Shown here piece by piece: positions 21,954 to 33,707 of a DNA stretch of 64,000 bases. The notes under the pieces were generated by a model. The model was given only the letters and a program-made list of their open reading frames with translations, was not told where the DNA came from and did no database searches. Numbering within the stretch: the first letter of the stretch is position 1; each line of letters opens with the position of its first letter. This DNA is from Citrus sinensis (Eukaryota; Streptophyta; Magnoliopsida; Sapindales; Rutaceae): contig NC_068556.1 in the NCBI RefSeq assembly GCF_022201045.2, positions 7,232,001 to 7,296,000 on the forward strand. Reading direction: 5' to 3'. The position numbers and the translations under genes were made by a program.

Positions 21954-24900
21954 TCATTCCAACTCCTTGAGAAAATCAACATTATCAACAAAAACCTGCA
22001 AAATAAATCAAGTACCAAAGCAAATGAATCTCACAAAAGTAATACTAGGTTTTCTTTTAGAAAAGAAGGAAAGAAGCTGCTTTATAATTCTCATTAACAA
22101 ATCCAGTAGTATAAATATACACTTAGATAGTAAGTTGAGTGCATGTACAGTCACTGCTTGCATATTAAATCCTGTATGATATGACACACTGGTTCTCAAC
22201 TTGTCAAAGAACAACAACCCAGGCTAGGCAAATGACTTCCATCAAACAAAATAAACTAAGCTAAGCAAATTGATGGTTTGGAATAGCCCAATGATGAGCA
22301 TTTTGCACATCCATAATTGAGGACGGCCAAAACAAACTAGGTTGCACCAATCCCTTGTTTGCTAACAAGTCAGCAGCAACATTTGCCTTGTTTTATATGA
22401 GAGCATGAGTCACAGTTTCTCTGTCTTCCCCCATTTCATACAGGTGCAAAATCTGTGCTGCAGATCCTAATAACTGAATGCTGAACTATTTTTTAATTAG
22501 TCTTGGCCTATAACTGTTAACAAGATCCACAAAGGTTGTTACACAACCATGTCTCAGAGGTAATCCTATCGTATTCCATTTCATATTTGAGGCAAAAACT
22601 CAAAAAATAATTAAAAATAAAATAACAAGAAATAGTGCCAATTCCTGCATAAACAGTACGTCTATTAATTCGTGCTCCTTAAGGGCTTATAAGATTATTA
22701 TTTCAGACTGCACTGGTCTCAAAAATTTCTAGCAAGGACATAAGTGCAACCACCAAAAAAGTTGACTAGGCACGAGCATAAAGGCATTAGATCTTTAGAT
22801 TGCATACCGTTTTCCAACCGTCAGGATCCAAGCATGCAGTAATCTTGGTGTTGATACCAGGTAATGGGCCAGGTTCCCGTGTAACTTTCCCACCAAAAAG
22901 TTTAATTGCCTCTGCAGTTTTATAAACATCATCTGTGCCTATTGCAATCTGCCATAAGAACAATGAATTTAGTATCCAAATTGTCCAGTAAGATAGATTT
23001 CTCCAATTTGTTCAACATAATTTGTTCATCATGATATATTAACATGATGAGCAAAATTACAGCCAATAAGGTAAAAATAGTGAGCATAAAAACTAATTAT
23101 GCAACAAAAGCGTAGAATATAAAGATAAAATTAAAAGACAAAATTTGAGGTAAAATTCAATATCTTGCATGTCAATAAATGCAAAACATTCTGCCCAACA
23201 TGCTTGAGGAGGAGAGTGAAAAAGAGAAAAAAATAAAAACAAAGAGAGAAGTTATTCTACCTGAGCATAAGCATTTCCTTTATCATAATCAGTGACTCCA
23301 TAGTTGTAAGTCAACTCAAGCACAACATTTTTGTCTTCGGGACCATATCCCATCATGGCTATTGTATACTGAAAAGACACGACAATAACATCAGCAAAGG
23401 GAAAGATGCACCTATGCGATGATTACAATTAGGCACTTGTTACATGGAACAGATTTAAATCGATTAAAAGATATTGAAAGGGAAAAAGGGGCTAAAATAT
23501 ATCCATACTGCAAATAATAACTTGGTGAGAATAAACTTGCTAATTAATATTATCCTTGAGAAAACAGTTCAAAGAAGAATATGAAGGGCAATACAAGGAA
23601 GAACAGATAATTGTTTATGGACTTTTTTTTCCCCCCTCCTTTTAACTTTTGAGGGAACGTGCATCCACAATTGATTTTGGCTTGCTTGATAACAAAAACA
23701 AATTAACTTTTCTAGATCCCATTTGCTGCATAATCATTTTTTTGTTAGACAAGAGAGCTCTTCTATCCCATGCTGTGACCCTATATTTTGAAACTGAAGC
23801 TTCATGTTCAAGAATCATACAAAGGATCGCCCATTCCCTAAAATACAGCCAACAAACTTGCTAATTAATATTCTTCTAAGAGAAAAGCTCAAGGAAGAAT
23901 GTGAAGGGGCAATGTGAGGAAGAACAGATAATTTTTTACAGTCCCCCCCCCCAAAAAAACACTTTTGAGAGAACAGGTATTGACAATTGATTTTAGCTTA
24001 CTTGACAATAAAAACAAATTAACTTTTCTAGATCCCATTTGCTGCATAATCATTTTTTCATTAGACCAGACAGCTCTTCTCTCCCATGCTGTGACCCTAT
24101 ATTTTGAAACTGAAGCTTCATGTTCAAGAATCATACAAAGGATCGCCCATTTCCCAAAAATACAGCAAACAGACTCTCTTGTGGTGTAAGAATCTCATTA
24201 CTGAAAAAACATAACAATTTGACCTATGAAATGTAGTGGCTGAAATAAGGAACAATGTCAAAGTACCTTGTATTCTGGATTATCTCTTTTGCGAAGAAGC
24301 TCCATGCCAAAGGCCTGAAAGACAGAAGTGATATACTAAGAACTATACTTCAAACATAGTAAACAAAAGAAAATTTCATATGATCACAAAAACTGTGAAT
24401 CTAACAGATTATCAACGCCCAAACCTTCACATTACAACACTAACCTTCTCATAAAAATTTATGGAGCGATCAAGATCGCCAACACGAAGCATTACTTGAC
24501 ACAAGGGCTCAGGGGTAGGCCCTCTTTCCAACAGTTCAAATTTGTAACCATCAGGATCTTCAATAAATGCAATCACAGTATTGCCACCTTTGACAGGACC
24601 AGGTTCTCGGGTTACTTTTCCTCCTTTAGCCTTTATGAGTTCAACAGTCTTGGCAACCTAGTCAGAAGATGATTCAAGTTTTGGCATTGTAAGTGTCAAC
24701 AACCACCGTACAGCCCAAGAACCAAAGGCAAAAAATGTGGCATAGAACTAAGAAGCTTACAAATACAAGCCTCAAAGAGGAATATATATAAAATGGGAGG
24801 AAAAAATAGTAACTTACATCATCCACAGCAATACCGAAATGGCCAAATCCAGTTCCGATATCATACTTGTCAACTCCATAATCTGGAAGCATCATTTAAT

Positions 24901-25780
24901 CAATTTAGTAGACACAATGATCGCGTAGTTATCTACTATTGAGTTCATTTGTGCTGATTCTTTTAATCATCCGGTATTCTTACAAAGATTCATTTCAAAT
25001 TCAGTCGCTTCAGAGTTTAGCAAAGGGGTTACAAAAGTAAAGCGCCAGTCAGATAGCTTACTGTAAGTGAGTTCAATAACAAAGTGAGAATCTTCTGGTC
25101 CGTATCCAAGAAACGCATTTGTATATTTCTCCTCTGGTATGTCACGTTTACGGAGCAACTTCATCCCGAGGCACTCAGTGTAGAATCTGCCATCACCAGC
25201 AGGAAATACAACTATTAACGGAAAGAAAGAAAAAAAAAGAAAAAAGAAAAAGAGCTGGTTTTATAAGGTGAAAAAAGCAAAACATATACACACTTAATCG
25301 TCCTGTCCAAATCTCCAACACGATAAACAACATGAAGCATTCTTCTTTTGTCTTTCTTGACCCATTCCAGGGCACTTTCATGAGCAGCACTCGTGCTTGC
25401 CTGCGCTGCATTCCCAGCCGACGACGCCACCCCTGTGCTGTTCACATCTCCTCTCAAGGGCTTAGCAGCTCTCAGACCGAATAATTGCGACTGCGGGACA
25501 GCTGAGTAATAAATAAATAACAATTAAATTCAAATATAAACACGATTCTGGCCCTCAGTTCAGCTGACGAAACTAACAAAATTATAAAAAAAAAAAACAT
25601 AATTGAGAAAATAAAAGCCAATACGTAGAGAAATCTGATACCGCTGGCAAGGGGAGAGAAAACGAGGTTGCGTGAAGGAGTAAAGGAGGAGAGAGGGAGT
25701 CCAAAACGGGAGGAGGAAGAGAATCTGAAGGTGGAAAGTGAAGGCCGAATTGAGGACGCCATTGATATTATCCTTACCAT
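21954..25780 (-). CDS. GLX1: Glyoxalase I (lactoylglutathione lyase), two-domain, plastid-type
   Basis: Nine minus-strand exons: 25780-25642, 25501-25294, 25186-25062, 24882-24818, 24657-24445, 24314-24267, 23368-23261, 22948-22808 and 21995-21954. They give 362 residues, close to Arabidopsis At1g67280, and share its start (MVRII). The enzyme isomerises the hemithioacetal of methylglyoxal and glutathione to S-lactoylglutathione. The Ser-rich first ~50 residues look like a plastid transit peptide. Two glyoxalase folds follow. Fold 1 (about 98-225) has likely metal ligands H103, E154, H172 and E220. Fold 2 (about 228-360) has Q233, E284 and Q302, but the fourth position is V350, so it is probably not catalytic. 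Introns hold a tandem duplication and a LINE fragment, neither affecting splice sites. Confidence 0.95.
22255..22590 (-). mobile_element. LINE (non-LTR retrotransposon) RNase H fragment in glyoxalase intron 8
   Basis: On the minus strand the translation contains [16 protein letters not shown] and HHWAIPN, typical of the end of the RNase H domain of plant LINEs, preceded by [14 protein letters not shown]. Stops occur in frame, so it is a dead 5'-truncated copy. It has the same orientation as the host gene. Element ends were not defined. Confidence 0.65.
23534..24171. repeat. ~319-bp tandem duplication in glyoxalase intron 6
   Basis: Copies 23534-23853 and 23854-24171 lie head to tail between exons 6 and 7. 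Both contain CTAGATCCCATTTGCTGC and the long block ATGCTGTGACCCTATATTTT. They differ by scattered substitutions and in a homopolymer tract (T/C in copy 1, C/A in copy 2). Each copy retains a similar open frame of about 70 codons, probably because the copies are recent rather than because it is coding. Confidence 0.9.
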
Positions 25781-28329
25781 CTCCTATTGTTTTACTTATT
25801 GATTCTCGCTCGCCTTCACTCAGCTCACTGCACTCACTCCCTCAGCTTCTGATGCTGTGCAGTCGTCAAAGAAAGAGGTTAAAACTTCACAGCAGAGAAG
25901 ATTGATTTACTGATTAGTGGGCTCTTAGAGAGTGAGGTCGAAGAACATGAGATAAGTTTTTTTATTATTGATTGATTTTAATTTTGTCTTTATTCGGACT
26001 GTGAAATTCCTGAGAATAAAGCGAAATCTGTTGTGTGTGTCAACTCAGCTGATGCGATTTGAACCGAACCGACTCTCGAGTTTGTTTTTTTAATAATTTT
26101 TTATTCGAGGAACCGTACAATTGGAAGGACGAGTTTCGCGAGAACCCCACCGGACGCTGACATCCATTCTCTCTCCGGTCTCCACCATCCAGTAACGAAC
26201 GAAACTACGAGAGCAGCGTTCGGTTTCCGAGTTATGTTTATCTCCACAGCCCGCAAATCTTGTTTGATATAAAAATCTAAATACACCCCCGAAGCTCCTA
26301 AATGTAACTACCTTAGCTAAATGAAGGGTGTGCGTGACTTTATTTTCTTGGCAGGCCCTTTTTCTGTTGGGCCAATATGAGTGAGAAATCAATCATCAGA
26401 TATAGTAAACAGTTGACCCTTCTTTTTTATTTTTTTATCTGTTTCTTCTCTTGAATACAGATCAAAGTTTGACCATATGTTACAAAACATAAAACTGCTA
26501 ATACCATAAAAAAATTAATTTATAAGTTAAGAATCTATCCGTAGTTAGATAAAGATATATTCCGTCGGTTTATACTGCAAAATCAAAAGCAATAAATTCT
26601 TTGCCGCGAATCCAACCGATAAAATATGGAAAAAGGAAAAGGAAAAGAGAGACACAAACTTAATTTACACAAATGAAAAAGACTATGATTTTCTATTTAT
26701 GTTGTTAATAACTTAATGCATCATTGCATGGTGTATGTATTCGAAAGAGCAGATTTAATAGGATCTAAAATTATCATTCTCTTATAAGTTAAGAATCTTT
26801 TAGTTAGTATCCAGACAGAGATATTTATGTTGCAAAGACAAAGAGAAGAGACAAAACTCACTTTACATGAATGCATTAGGGCATTAAGCATTCAGCCCAG
26901 ACACCGAGATCCATTTGTTAGCAGTATCTCCTATTACTACAAGCCCAATTTCAAAATTGGCCACAAAAAGCAGCCAGCGTGTTTTGAGCCCATAATAAGT
27001 GCATGCTGTCCCAGTTCTAGTTATTGTCAGATAATTTAAGCAAAGTATGTTAATATGTGAACCGAAGAATTGAAACAATGATAATAAAATTATCATAAAA
27101 TTATAGTATAAAGCCAAAAATTAATATAATTTTTCATCTAACACTATCATGCCTTGTAACTTTTTTTTGTCGTTTTCAAGGCCTTCAGGTATTTTAGATT
27201 AAGACTTAACCATCACTGTTTGCACCTGCGAAAAAAGGACTATACATGGATAATTAGTCCGCAGTAGAGAACGTCAAAATTTGTAAAAACATATTTTTTA
27301 TTTTATCTTTTCTTACCGATAGTGAGTCATCACTAAAAATAGTAGTCAGCTACTATTTATAAATAGTGAGTCACTACAAACACTAGTTAACCGGTTTGAA
27401 AATTTTTATTATAATTTTGCACAATTTTTATCAAAAAAATGAAGTGTAAGTTTCTAGAACATTAATATCTATTTCTAATTCTCTGTCTTATTCTAATTCT
27501 AAGCTTGAATTACTACTAGTGTTTGATTCACTATTAATATGTGTAGGTGCAACCACTAACAATTGGTCCGTTCGTGCGATATTGGACAACGGAGAAACGC
27601 ACGACTTCGCATCAGAGGCTCAATATTTTTTCACGAGGAAACCTTTCTCGTGCTCGCAAGAGAAAATGTGTCTAAACGTGGGGGCCCTCGTCCGGTGTTA
27701 TTTTTAACTTTTCCCAACAGGTCTCTGATTAGCCAATTAGTGACTGACAGCTTAGACGTACACTACATGCATGGCGGCGAGTAGGCTGAGCGGCGGTGCC
27801 ATAAAGTAGGCGGTGTGGTTGTGGGCTTATTTTAAAGCTGATGTGACTTTTGACAAATCGCGCACAATGCATTTGGCGCGTATCTGCATTTGCAATCGCC
27901 CCTGAAAAAGTATGTGGTGTGGCCAAAAGCTACGCCAGCCGTATTGGCGCGTTTCGCTCACTTGAATTACGAGGATATGAATGTAATTGGGGTTTTTGCT
28001 GTTGTCAATTTTGTAGGAATGTTAATTGTAATAAGAAAATAGAAAATGAAATACCAACGTCGAATCTTGAAAGTGACCAATGATTTTACGCTTTCCTTTT
28101 TCTTTCTTTCCATATTGTTATAATATTGCAAAAGACAATATACGAAACTGTTGTAAAAAAAAATTTATCGGTTTGGGCTGCTGATAACTCACTTTATGTA
28201 GGAGAATTGACGAGCGAAAGAGACATATCACTAACATAAAAGTGATAGAATGAGACATTATTTTGTTTTAAAAAAATAAAATAAAATAGGAGTAAAACAA
28301 CGTCGTTTTGTCTTTGATTCAATCAGCCC
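25781..28329. other. Glyoxalase promoter side and intergenic DNA
   Basis: The first 150-250 bases should be the glyoxalase 5'UTR and promoter. At about 26519-26560 and 26783-26860 two related segments share TATAAGTTAAGAATCT, a decayed direct repeat. No gene model could be supported; short frames around 27519-28083 have no recognisable product. Confidence 0.45.
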
Positions 28330-28339
28330 TCTGTCGTAA

Positions 28340-30035
28340 GGGTTATTTTTAGGGTCCTCCCCTGAGGTTTGGTGTATTAATAATCTGATAGACAATATTC
28401 ATGTAATTACAAAGACCTCCCCTAACGTTAGAGATGGCAAAAATACTTGTCCGGTCCGAACCCGGACCGTACTCGGGCGTTGCGGACCCGGGTATGAAGC
28501 CGGGTCGGTCTTGGACATCACTTGATAAATTCGAAACCCAAATTTTATTAAAAAAATTATAAAATATATATTATTTTAAATATTTTATATCTATTTGACT
28601 CATTTATTATATATATATATAATTTTAAACACTTAAAGTTTATATTTTCATGTCAAATTTTATTGAAATAAATTTAAAACTTATAAAATTACCAAAATAT
28701 AAAAAATATATACACATAAAATATTAAAAAATATAAAATTCGGGTACCCAAATTAAAACCCGGCCCGAACCCAGACCCGGACCAGTTACATCCGGACAAA
28801 GTCCGGTCATGGCAATACCTGGACCCGACTCGGAATTTTGCCATCTCTACCTAACGTTAGTATAAAAATAGGTAAGCGTCAGTGTAAAAGGGTAAATAAG
28901 TAAAAGTAAACTTGAAATTTAAACAAAATCAAAATTCAAGCAAAATATGCTTCAATGTCCGTGAAATGGAGACTTAAACACACCATTACCCAGTCCAAAG
29001 TCATTATCCAGTAGATGAAAGAAAATGATTTTTTTCACAAAGTGTACTTCTCCTCGTAAACACAGCTTACACTTAAACAAAACCCACCGTCATTTTCATC
29101 CATGGAGAAGAAGCGTCTGCAACTCACAAATAATTTCTGAAATCATTGATTTATTTTCATCTACTGTACAAGATGACGTCGTGCGGTGGTCCAGAGCTTC
29201 CAAGAAGCGAGTATTACCGGCATCTAGCGTCTATCGTGACTGGAATTAGATCGCAAGAAGAGGTCAGTCTTCGAAAACACAGCCTACATGCTTGAATCAG
29301 TGGCTTACAAGATATTGTTGTTATTTTATTGATTAAAAATGAAAATGGGTCTGTTTTAATTAATGAAAGTCTGTTTTAATTAATGAAAATGGTGCTGGAT
29401 GTTGTTTCTCTCTGGTTTAGGTGTTCCGAGTATGACAGAGATGATGCTCTAGATCCAGGTTTGAGGCACCAACAAAACTCGAAGATATCAATTATAGAGT
29501 GGGATTTTCAAGACCTGAAATCCAATTTAATATTTACTTGATCTGGGTTTAAATATGGATGGAGCAAAGATTGATATCAGAAGGGTTTTATGGTCGGTGC
29601 CAACGACTGTACTATCAAGTTTAAAATATGAAAATCATTTTTTGTTAATAGCTCTGCTCTTGTGGCATATATTAGTTATGAAGTAGTTTGTAATAAAAAA
29701 AATCACAATAATAATATGCATGCAGGATGCAGCTATGCCGCCACACATTATTTTAATTTTTTTATTTTATGCAATGTCAATTTTTTTATTAAGCAATTTC
29801 ATTTTTTTTATCCAATGGATATTTTCATCTTCTTAAGTAATTTGTGATTTTGGCACGAATTACCCATCAGTTCATGAAATATTTTGGCAGGAAGGGTATT
29901 TTTGGATTTTCAATAGTCAACTAACAGTCCACTTAACATGATACAAATGTCAGGGGAAGTCTTTGTAATTACGTGAATATTTTCTATCAAACTATTAATA
30001 CACCAAACCTCAAGGGAGGTCCTTAAAAATAACCC
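28340..30035. mobile_element. Mutator-like element A with ~90-bp TIRs, gene fragment and nested hAT MITE
   Basis: The ends are inverted repeats of about 90 bp: GGGTTATTTTTAGGGTCCTC on the left and GGGTTATTTTTAAGGACCTC on the right strand, both continuing into GAGGTTTGGTGTATTAATA. Flanks are a 10-bp duplication with one mismatch (TCTGTCGTAA 28330-28339, TATGTCGTAA 30036-30045). No transposase is present. Inside is a first-exon-like piece: ATG 29173 opens 30 codons (MTSCGGPELPRSEYY...) ending at a GT splice donor after 29262. No good second exon follows, as expected for a captured gene fragment (Pack-MULE type). The element shares its end motif and duplication size with the one at 48528. Confidence 0.8.
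28429..28849. mobile_element. 421-bp hAT-type MITE nested in Mutator-like element A
   Basis: Terminal inverted repeats TAGAGATGGCAAAA (left) and its complement (right) are flanked by a perfect 8-bp duplication CCTAACGT (28421-28428, 28850-28857), the hAT size. Subterminal GC-rich motifs (CCGGACC and variants) surround an AT-rich core, a common layout in plant hAT MITEs. It interrupts the inner edge of the left TIR of the larger element, so it inserted later. Confidence 0.88.
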
Positions 30036-30045
30036 TATGTCGTAA

Positions 30046-30975
30046 TTATATCTGCTTATCATTTTTTATTTATTTAATACAAAAAAAACACAAACTTTGT
30101 AGCAACTAGTGAGTAATCAGATTTAAATGCGGATACAAAATGTTTTCAAAAATGATGAATGGTTGACGTCATTTTCTTTTTTTCTTTTTTTTTAAATAAG
30201 CAACATTTCTTTAAGGACTTCAAAATCCAAACCTAAAGACTTCAAAACCCCATTTAAAAAAAAAAAAAAAACCCCCCATAGATAGACTCAAGTAAGGCTA
30301 CGGAATGATCATGTTCGAGAGGGAGTGAAAATGAGAGCATGTCGACTTTTTCTTGAATGGTTGGATATCTTAAGAAATGCAAAAATTTTGATTTCTGCTT
30401 TTTGTTATTAGGGAAAGTGACTGCTTGGATATCTTAAGAAAAGAGCAATCTGTTCGTTAATTTTTTTTTAAAAAAAGAAAGTCTTCGGGGCTAACAATTT
30501 CGTTCGTTTTTTCATTATGTCACGGGATTCCGTCCGCTGTTGTGCAATAGTTGTACTGTGCCCTATTTTTGTCTTTTACGCCTTAACAAATGTCAAATCT
30601 TACGCATGCATACTCTTTAAAAAATGTTCATTAAACAAAAGAGTAAGCACGCACGCATGAGACTTTTGCTTTACGACGCCTAAAATAATTTTTTATTACA
30701 TCATTTTATGATCAAATTAATAAATGTTATGATATTTTAAAACTTAAAATCATTACCCAAAAAAAAAAAAAAAACAAGAAAGCATGAACGAGGAGAGTGT
30801 TTCATAGTAGTTGGGTACGGGCCATATTTTATTAATGAAGCGAAGCGTGACGAGTCGCGAGTCGTGACAAAGCTTATTGACGTGGACTCGTTTTCTTAAT
30901 TCTTAAATTAAAAATTAGAATTTAAAATAAAAAAGCAAACAATCAGTTCGTACAACTCAACTCAAAACGCAAGAT
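30046..30975. other. Intergenic DNA, no gene seen
   Basis: It contains A/T homopolymer tracts and a short direct repeat (TTGGATATCTTAAGAAA near 30361 and 30427). The last 15 bases are the left target duplication of the SINE. Confidence 0.45.
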
Positions 30976-31260
30976 ATCGATGGTTCAATAAGAGAAGTCT
31001 TGCACTTATAATGTTGAGTGTAAAGGTTCGAGTCTCCATAAGAATATTATAGAGATTGATTTTAATTTTTTTTCAATTATCAATTCAGACACCCCTTAAA
31101 TATTAGAGAGAGTTTAAAATATTTAGATAAATACTTTAATGGATTAATGTATGATGGTAGTCTTAATTATTTAGTATGATTATAAATATTATAATTATAA
31201 TATCTGATGTAATATCAGTAACAATAAGTGTATAACAAAATAAAAAAAAAAAAAAAAAAA
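30976..31260 (+). mobile_element. tRNA-derived SINE
   Basis: It is flanked by imperfect 15-bp duplications CTCAAAACGCAAGAT (30961-30975) and CTCAAAGCGCATGAT (31261-31275). A box-A-like TGGTTCAATAAG lies near 30980 and a box-B-like GGTTCGAGTCTCC at 31025-31037, and the element ends in an A tail of about 18 bases. These are the parts of a RNA polymerase III SINE on the plus strand. Confidence 0.78.
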
Positions 31261-31275
31261 CTCAAAGCGCATGAT

Positions 31276-33707
31276 TGAGTTACAGTCACGGTTAGTGTTA
31301 GTGAGAGCCGCTGAGAGCGTTTGTGGTGCATTCAGGACGTGATCGTGATCATGAACCATGATTCGCGAGAGGGACCGCTTTGCAAAGTCAAAGTGATAAT
31401 TAGTGAACGTGGGTGGCGCTCTCAGCCTCTTCTGATTGGCTGTACTTTGTTTGTATACAGATAAAAATAATTAAAACAATGATTATTGACACTAATAAAA
31501 AAATTATTACATAAATATTCCGCCGGCATTGGCCACTGGCGGCTGGCCACGCAACTCCTACGTCCTAATAAAAGTTGATACGCTGTCTATGGAAGCAAGG
31601 AGCTAACAAGTTTCAATCTTTAATTATTTGGAAGGTTACGATACCAAATCTCATTAAATTGGCGTGTTACATTCATTTCTTGAAAGGCTACTTCAAACGT
31701 AATCATAAAAAAATATTTTTGATTCGATATACATAAGTATGTTAAAAAAATTTAAAAAAAAAATCTTATTTTACACTCTCCAAAAAAATGAAGTTAAAGA
31801 GTTTACTAGGTATTTGTTGATCGTTCTAATGCGCAATTAAGGGAAAAAAAAATTAAATGACCTTTTTAAAAACCTTAATTTCGATTTGTTACCATCTAAT
31901 CCCTAACGATTTCCAATCAAAAAGAAAGTTTCCAAATGATTCACCAATTAGCACATGATTCCAATTCCCCAAATGCATAAGCAGCAAGATCCTCTCAAGT
32001 TAAAAGCAAAACTAAGTATTAGTTTTTCAATTTGTCCCTTTATAAATTGACAATTTTCATTTTACCCATAAACTATCTTGAAACTTGAAATAATCTTGGA
32101 GCTCTCAATGTCGTTAAACCTTTAATTATCAATCATGATTAGGGGTGGGCGGTGGTTCCTATTTTTTCTCCAAAAAAAAAAATTGATAATTTTAATATAA
32201 AAATTAAAAAAAAATCAATTTGGTTCTCGATTTAAATTCGCAAAATCAAAACAAAACCAAAACACAGTTTTATATTAAAATAGTACCACGAGGGATGATT
32301 TAAGAGGACATAGAAGGTAAAACCATATCCTAAAGTTGTTAAATTTTGTAAGAAAATAAAAAATATAAATACGTGAATAATTGAAACGAACCGAAATATA
32401 ATGTACATCTATGAAGCGAAAATCCCAATTGGTAGAGTTTTCTACACAAGTTCATTTGATCTAAGATTCTCATCCTAACTCAAACGTAAAATATTAAAAG
32501 GTGTTGCTCTTTTCTAACCAATTTGATCTCCATGTCCCCTACAAAGTATCCAATAGTAATTTTAGTTTCGTAAGAAATGGATGAATCAAACCATCAAGTC
32601 AAGCTCTCTCTAGTTAGGGACATCATCAAAAAAAAATTTATTTCAAGTTAGTTTAATTTTAGTTCAGTTCTTAAAAATTATATACTGAACTGACTTGATA
32701 ATTTTGATTCGACCCAAATTATTGTCTATCCTTAATCAGAACCTCACAAACTTTAAGACTATTTAAGAGGTGCTCTACTGGCTTTCTCAAACTTAGAAGA
32801 ATCTTGAAGCATATACTGATAACATTTAATTATGTGCATTTTGTCCTTCTAATCATTAAAATTGACAAAAAATTAATAAATTTCGAGATAAATTAAATAA
32901 CTCGAGGGTAAATTAAAAAAGATTCGGGCTATATTAGAGTTTCTTTAAAGTAGAACAACTTCGGTAGCGGTATGATCATAACCATGGTCTAACGATTAAA
33001 GGAGGTAAATATGATTGTACGACTGTCTCCAATATAATTATGGCCAATTAAGAATTATCAATTTATTAGGGGTAAATTGAGGTTAAACTAATTATACACA
33101 TCAGCGTAGACGCGTAGCAGTACAACGGACATTTGGCCGCAAGCTCGAACAGTTTCTATTGTCCACGAGTAGGCAGGCGCGTGGGGATGGGCAGCGGCAA
33201 CCAAAGCTGTGAGTGTGACCCTTGCACACATGCAGCGACTGTGGTCTACGTCTTCTCCTTGAGAGGCTATAAGCCTACGACTGAATCCTGATCCACAAAA
33301 CAAAAGCCACAACGTGTCACTCTCCAAACTACGATTCTACTACAATCATCCCATCTCACTCACTGTTCGCGCATTACGCACCCCGTGCATCACAGTATCA
33401 TTCTGCTAGCTTGTGATCCCGATCTCCGCGCATTTCGAGTTATCCACGTCTCCCTCTTTCCTTTTCTGATTTTTAAAAAATCATTATTAATTTATTAGTG
33501 TTTAATAGTGTTATTCTATTTATCTTCTTCTTCCTCGTATAACGGTTTAGTATAAACAGTAGATCGAGAATTCAATTTCAAAACTTCGATCATTCCAGCA
33601 GTCTCTGTTACAACTTTGAACTGTAGTAAGTGAGTCGTGCGATTCTAATTCAGAGAGTAATGATTTCACAACCTGCTTGGGTCGACATTTCTAGTTTGGA
33701 CTGAGCG
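31276..33707. other. Intergenic DNA and promoter/5'UTR of the PP2C gene
   Basis: No gene was seen. The last ~350 bases, with CT-rich stretches near 33430-33540, are the probable promoter and leader of the PP2C-kinase gene. A decayed hAT-like element may lie at 32140-32734. Confidence 0.45.
32140..32734. mobile_element. Possible decayed hAT-like element
   Basis: The left end TAGGGGTGGGC and the complement of the right end (TAAGGATAGAC) are weak inverted repeats of the common plant hAT form. The flanking 8-mers ATCATGAT and ATCAGAAC match at only 5 of 8 bases. The inside is AT-rich with no coding frame. Confidence 0.3.

Noticed and set aside
23649..24189. Two similar plus-strand frames as a pair of small genes
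   Set aside because: They lie in antisense in a glyoxalase intron and are explained by a tandem duplication.
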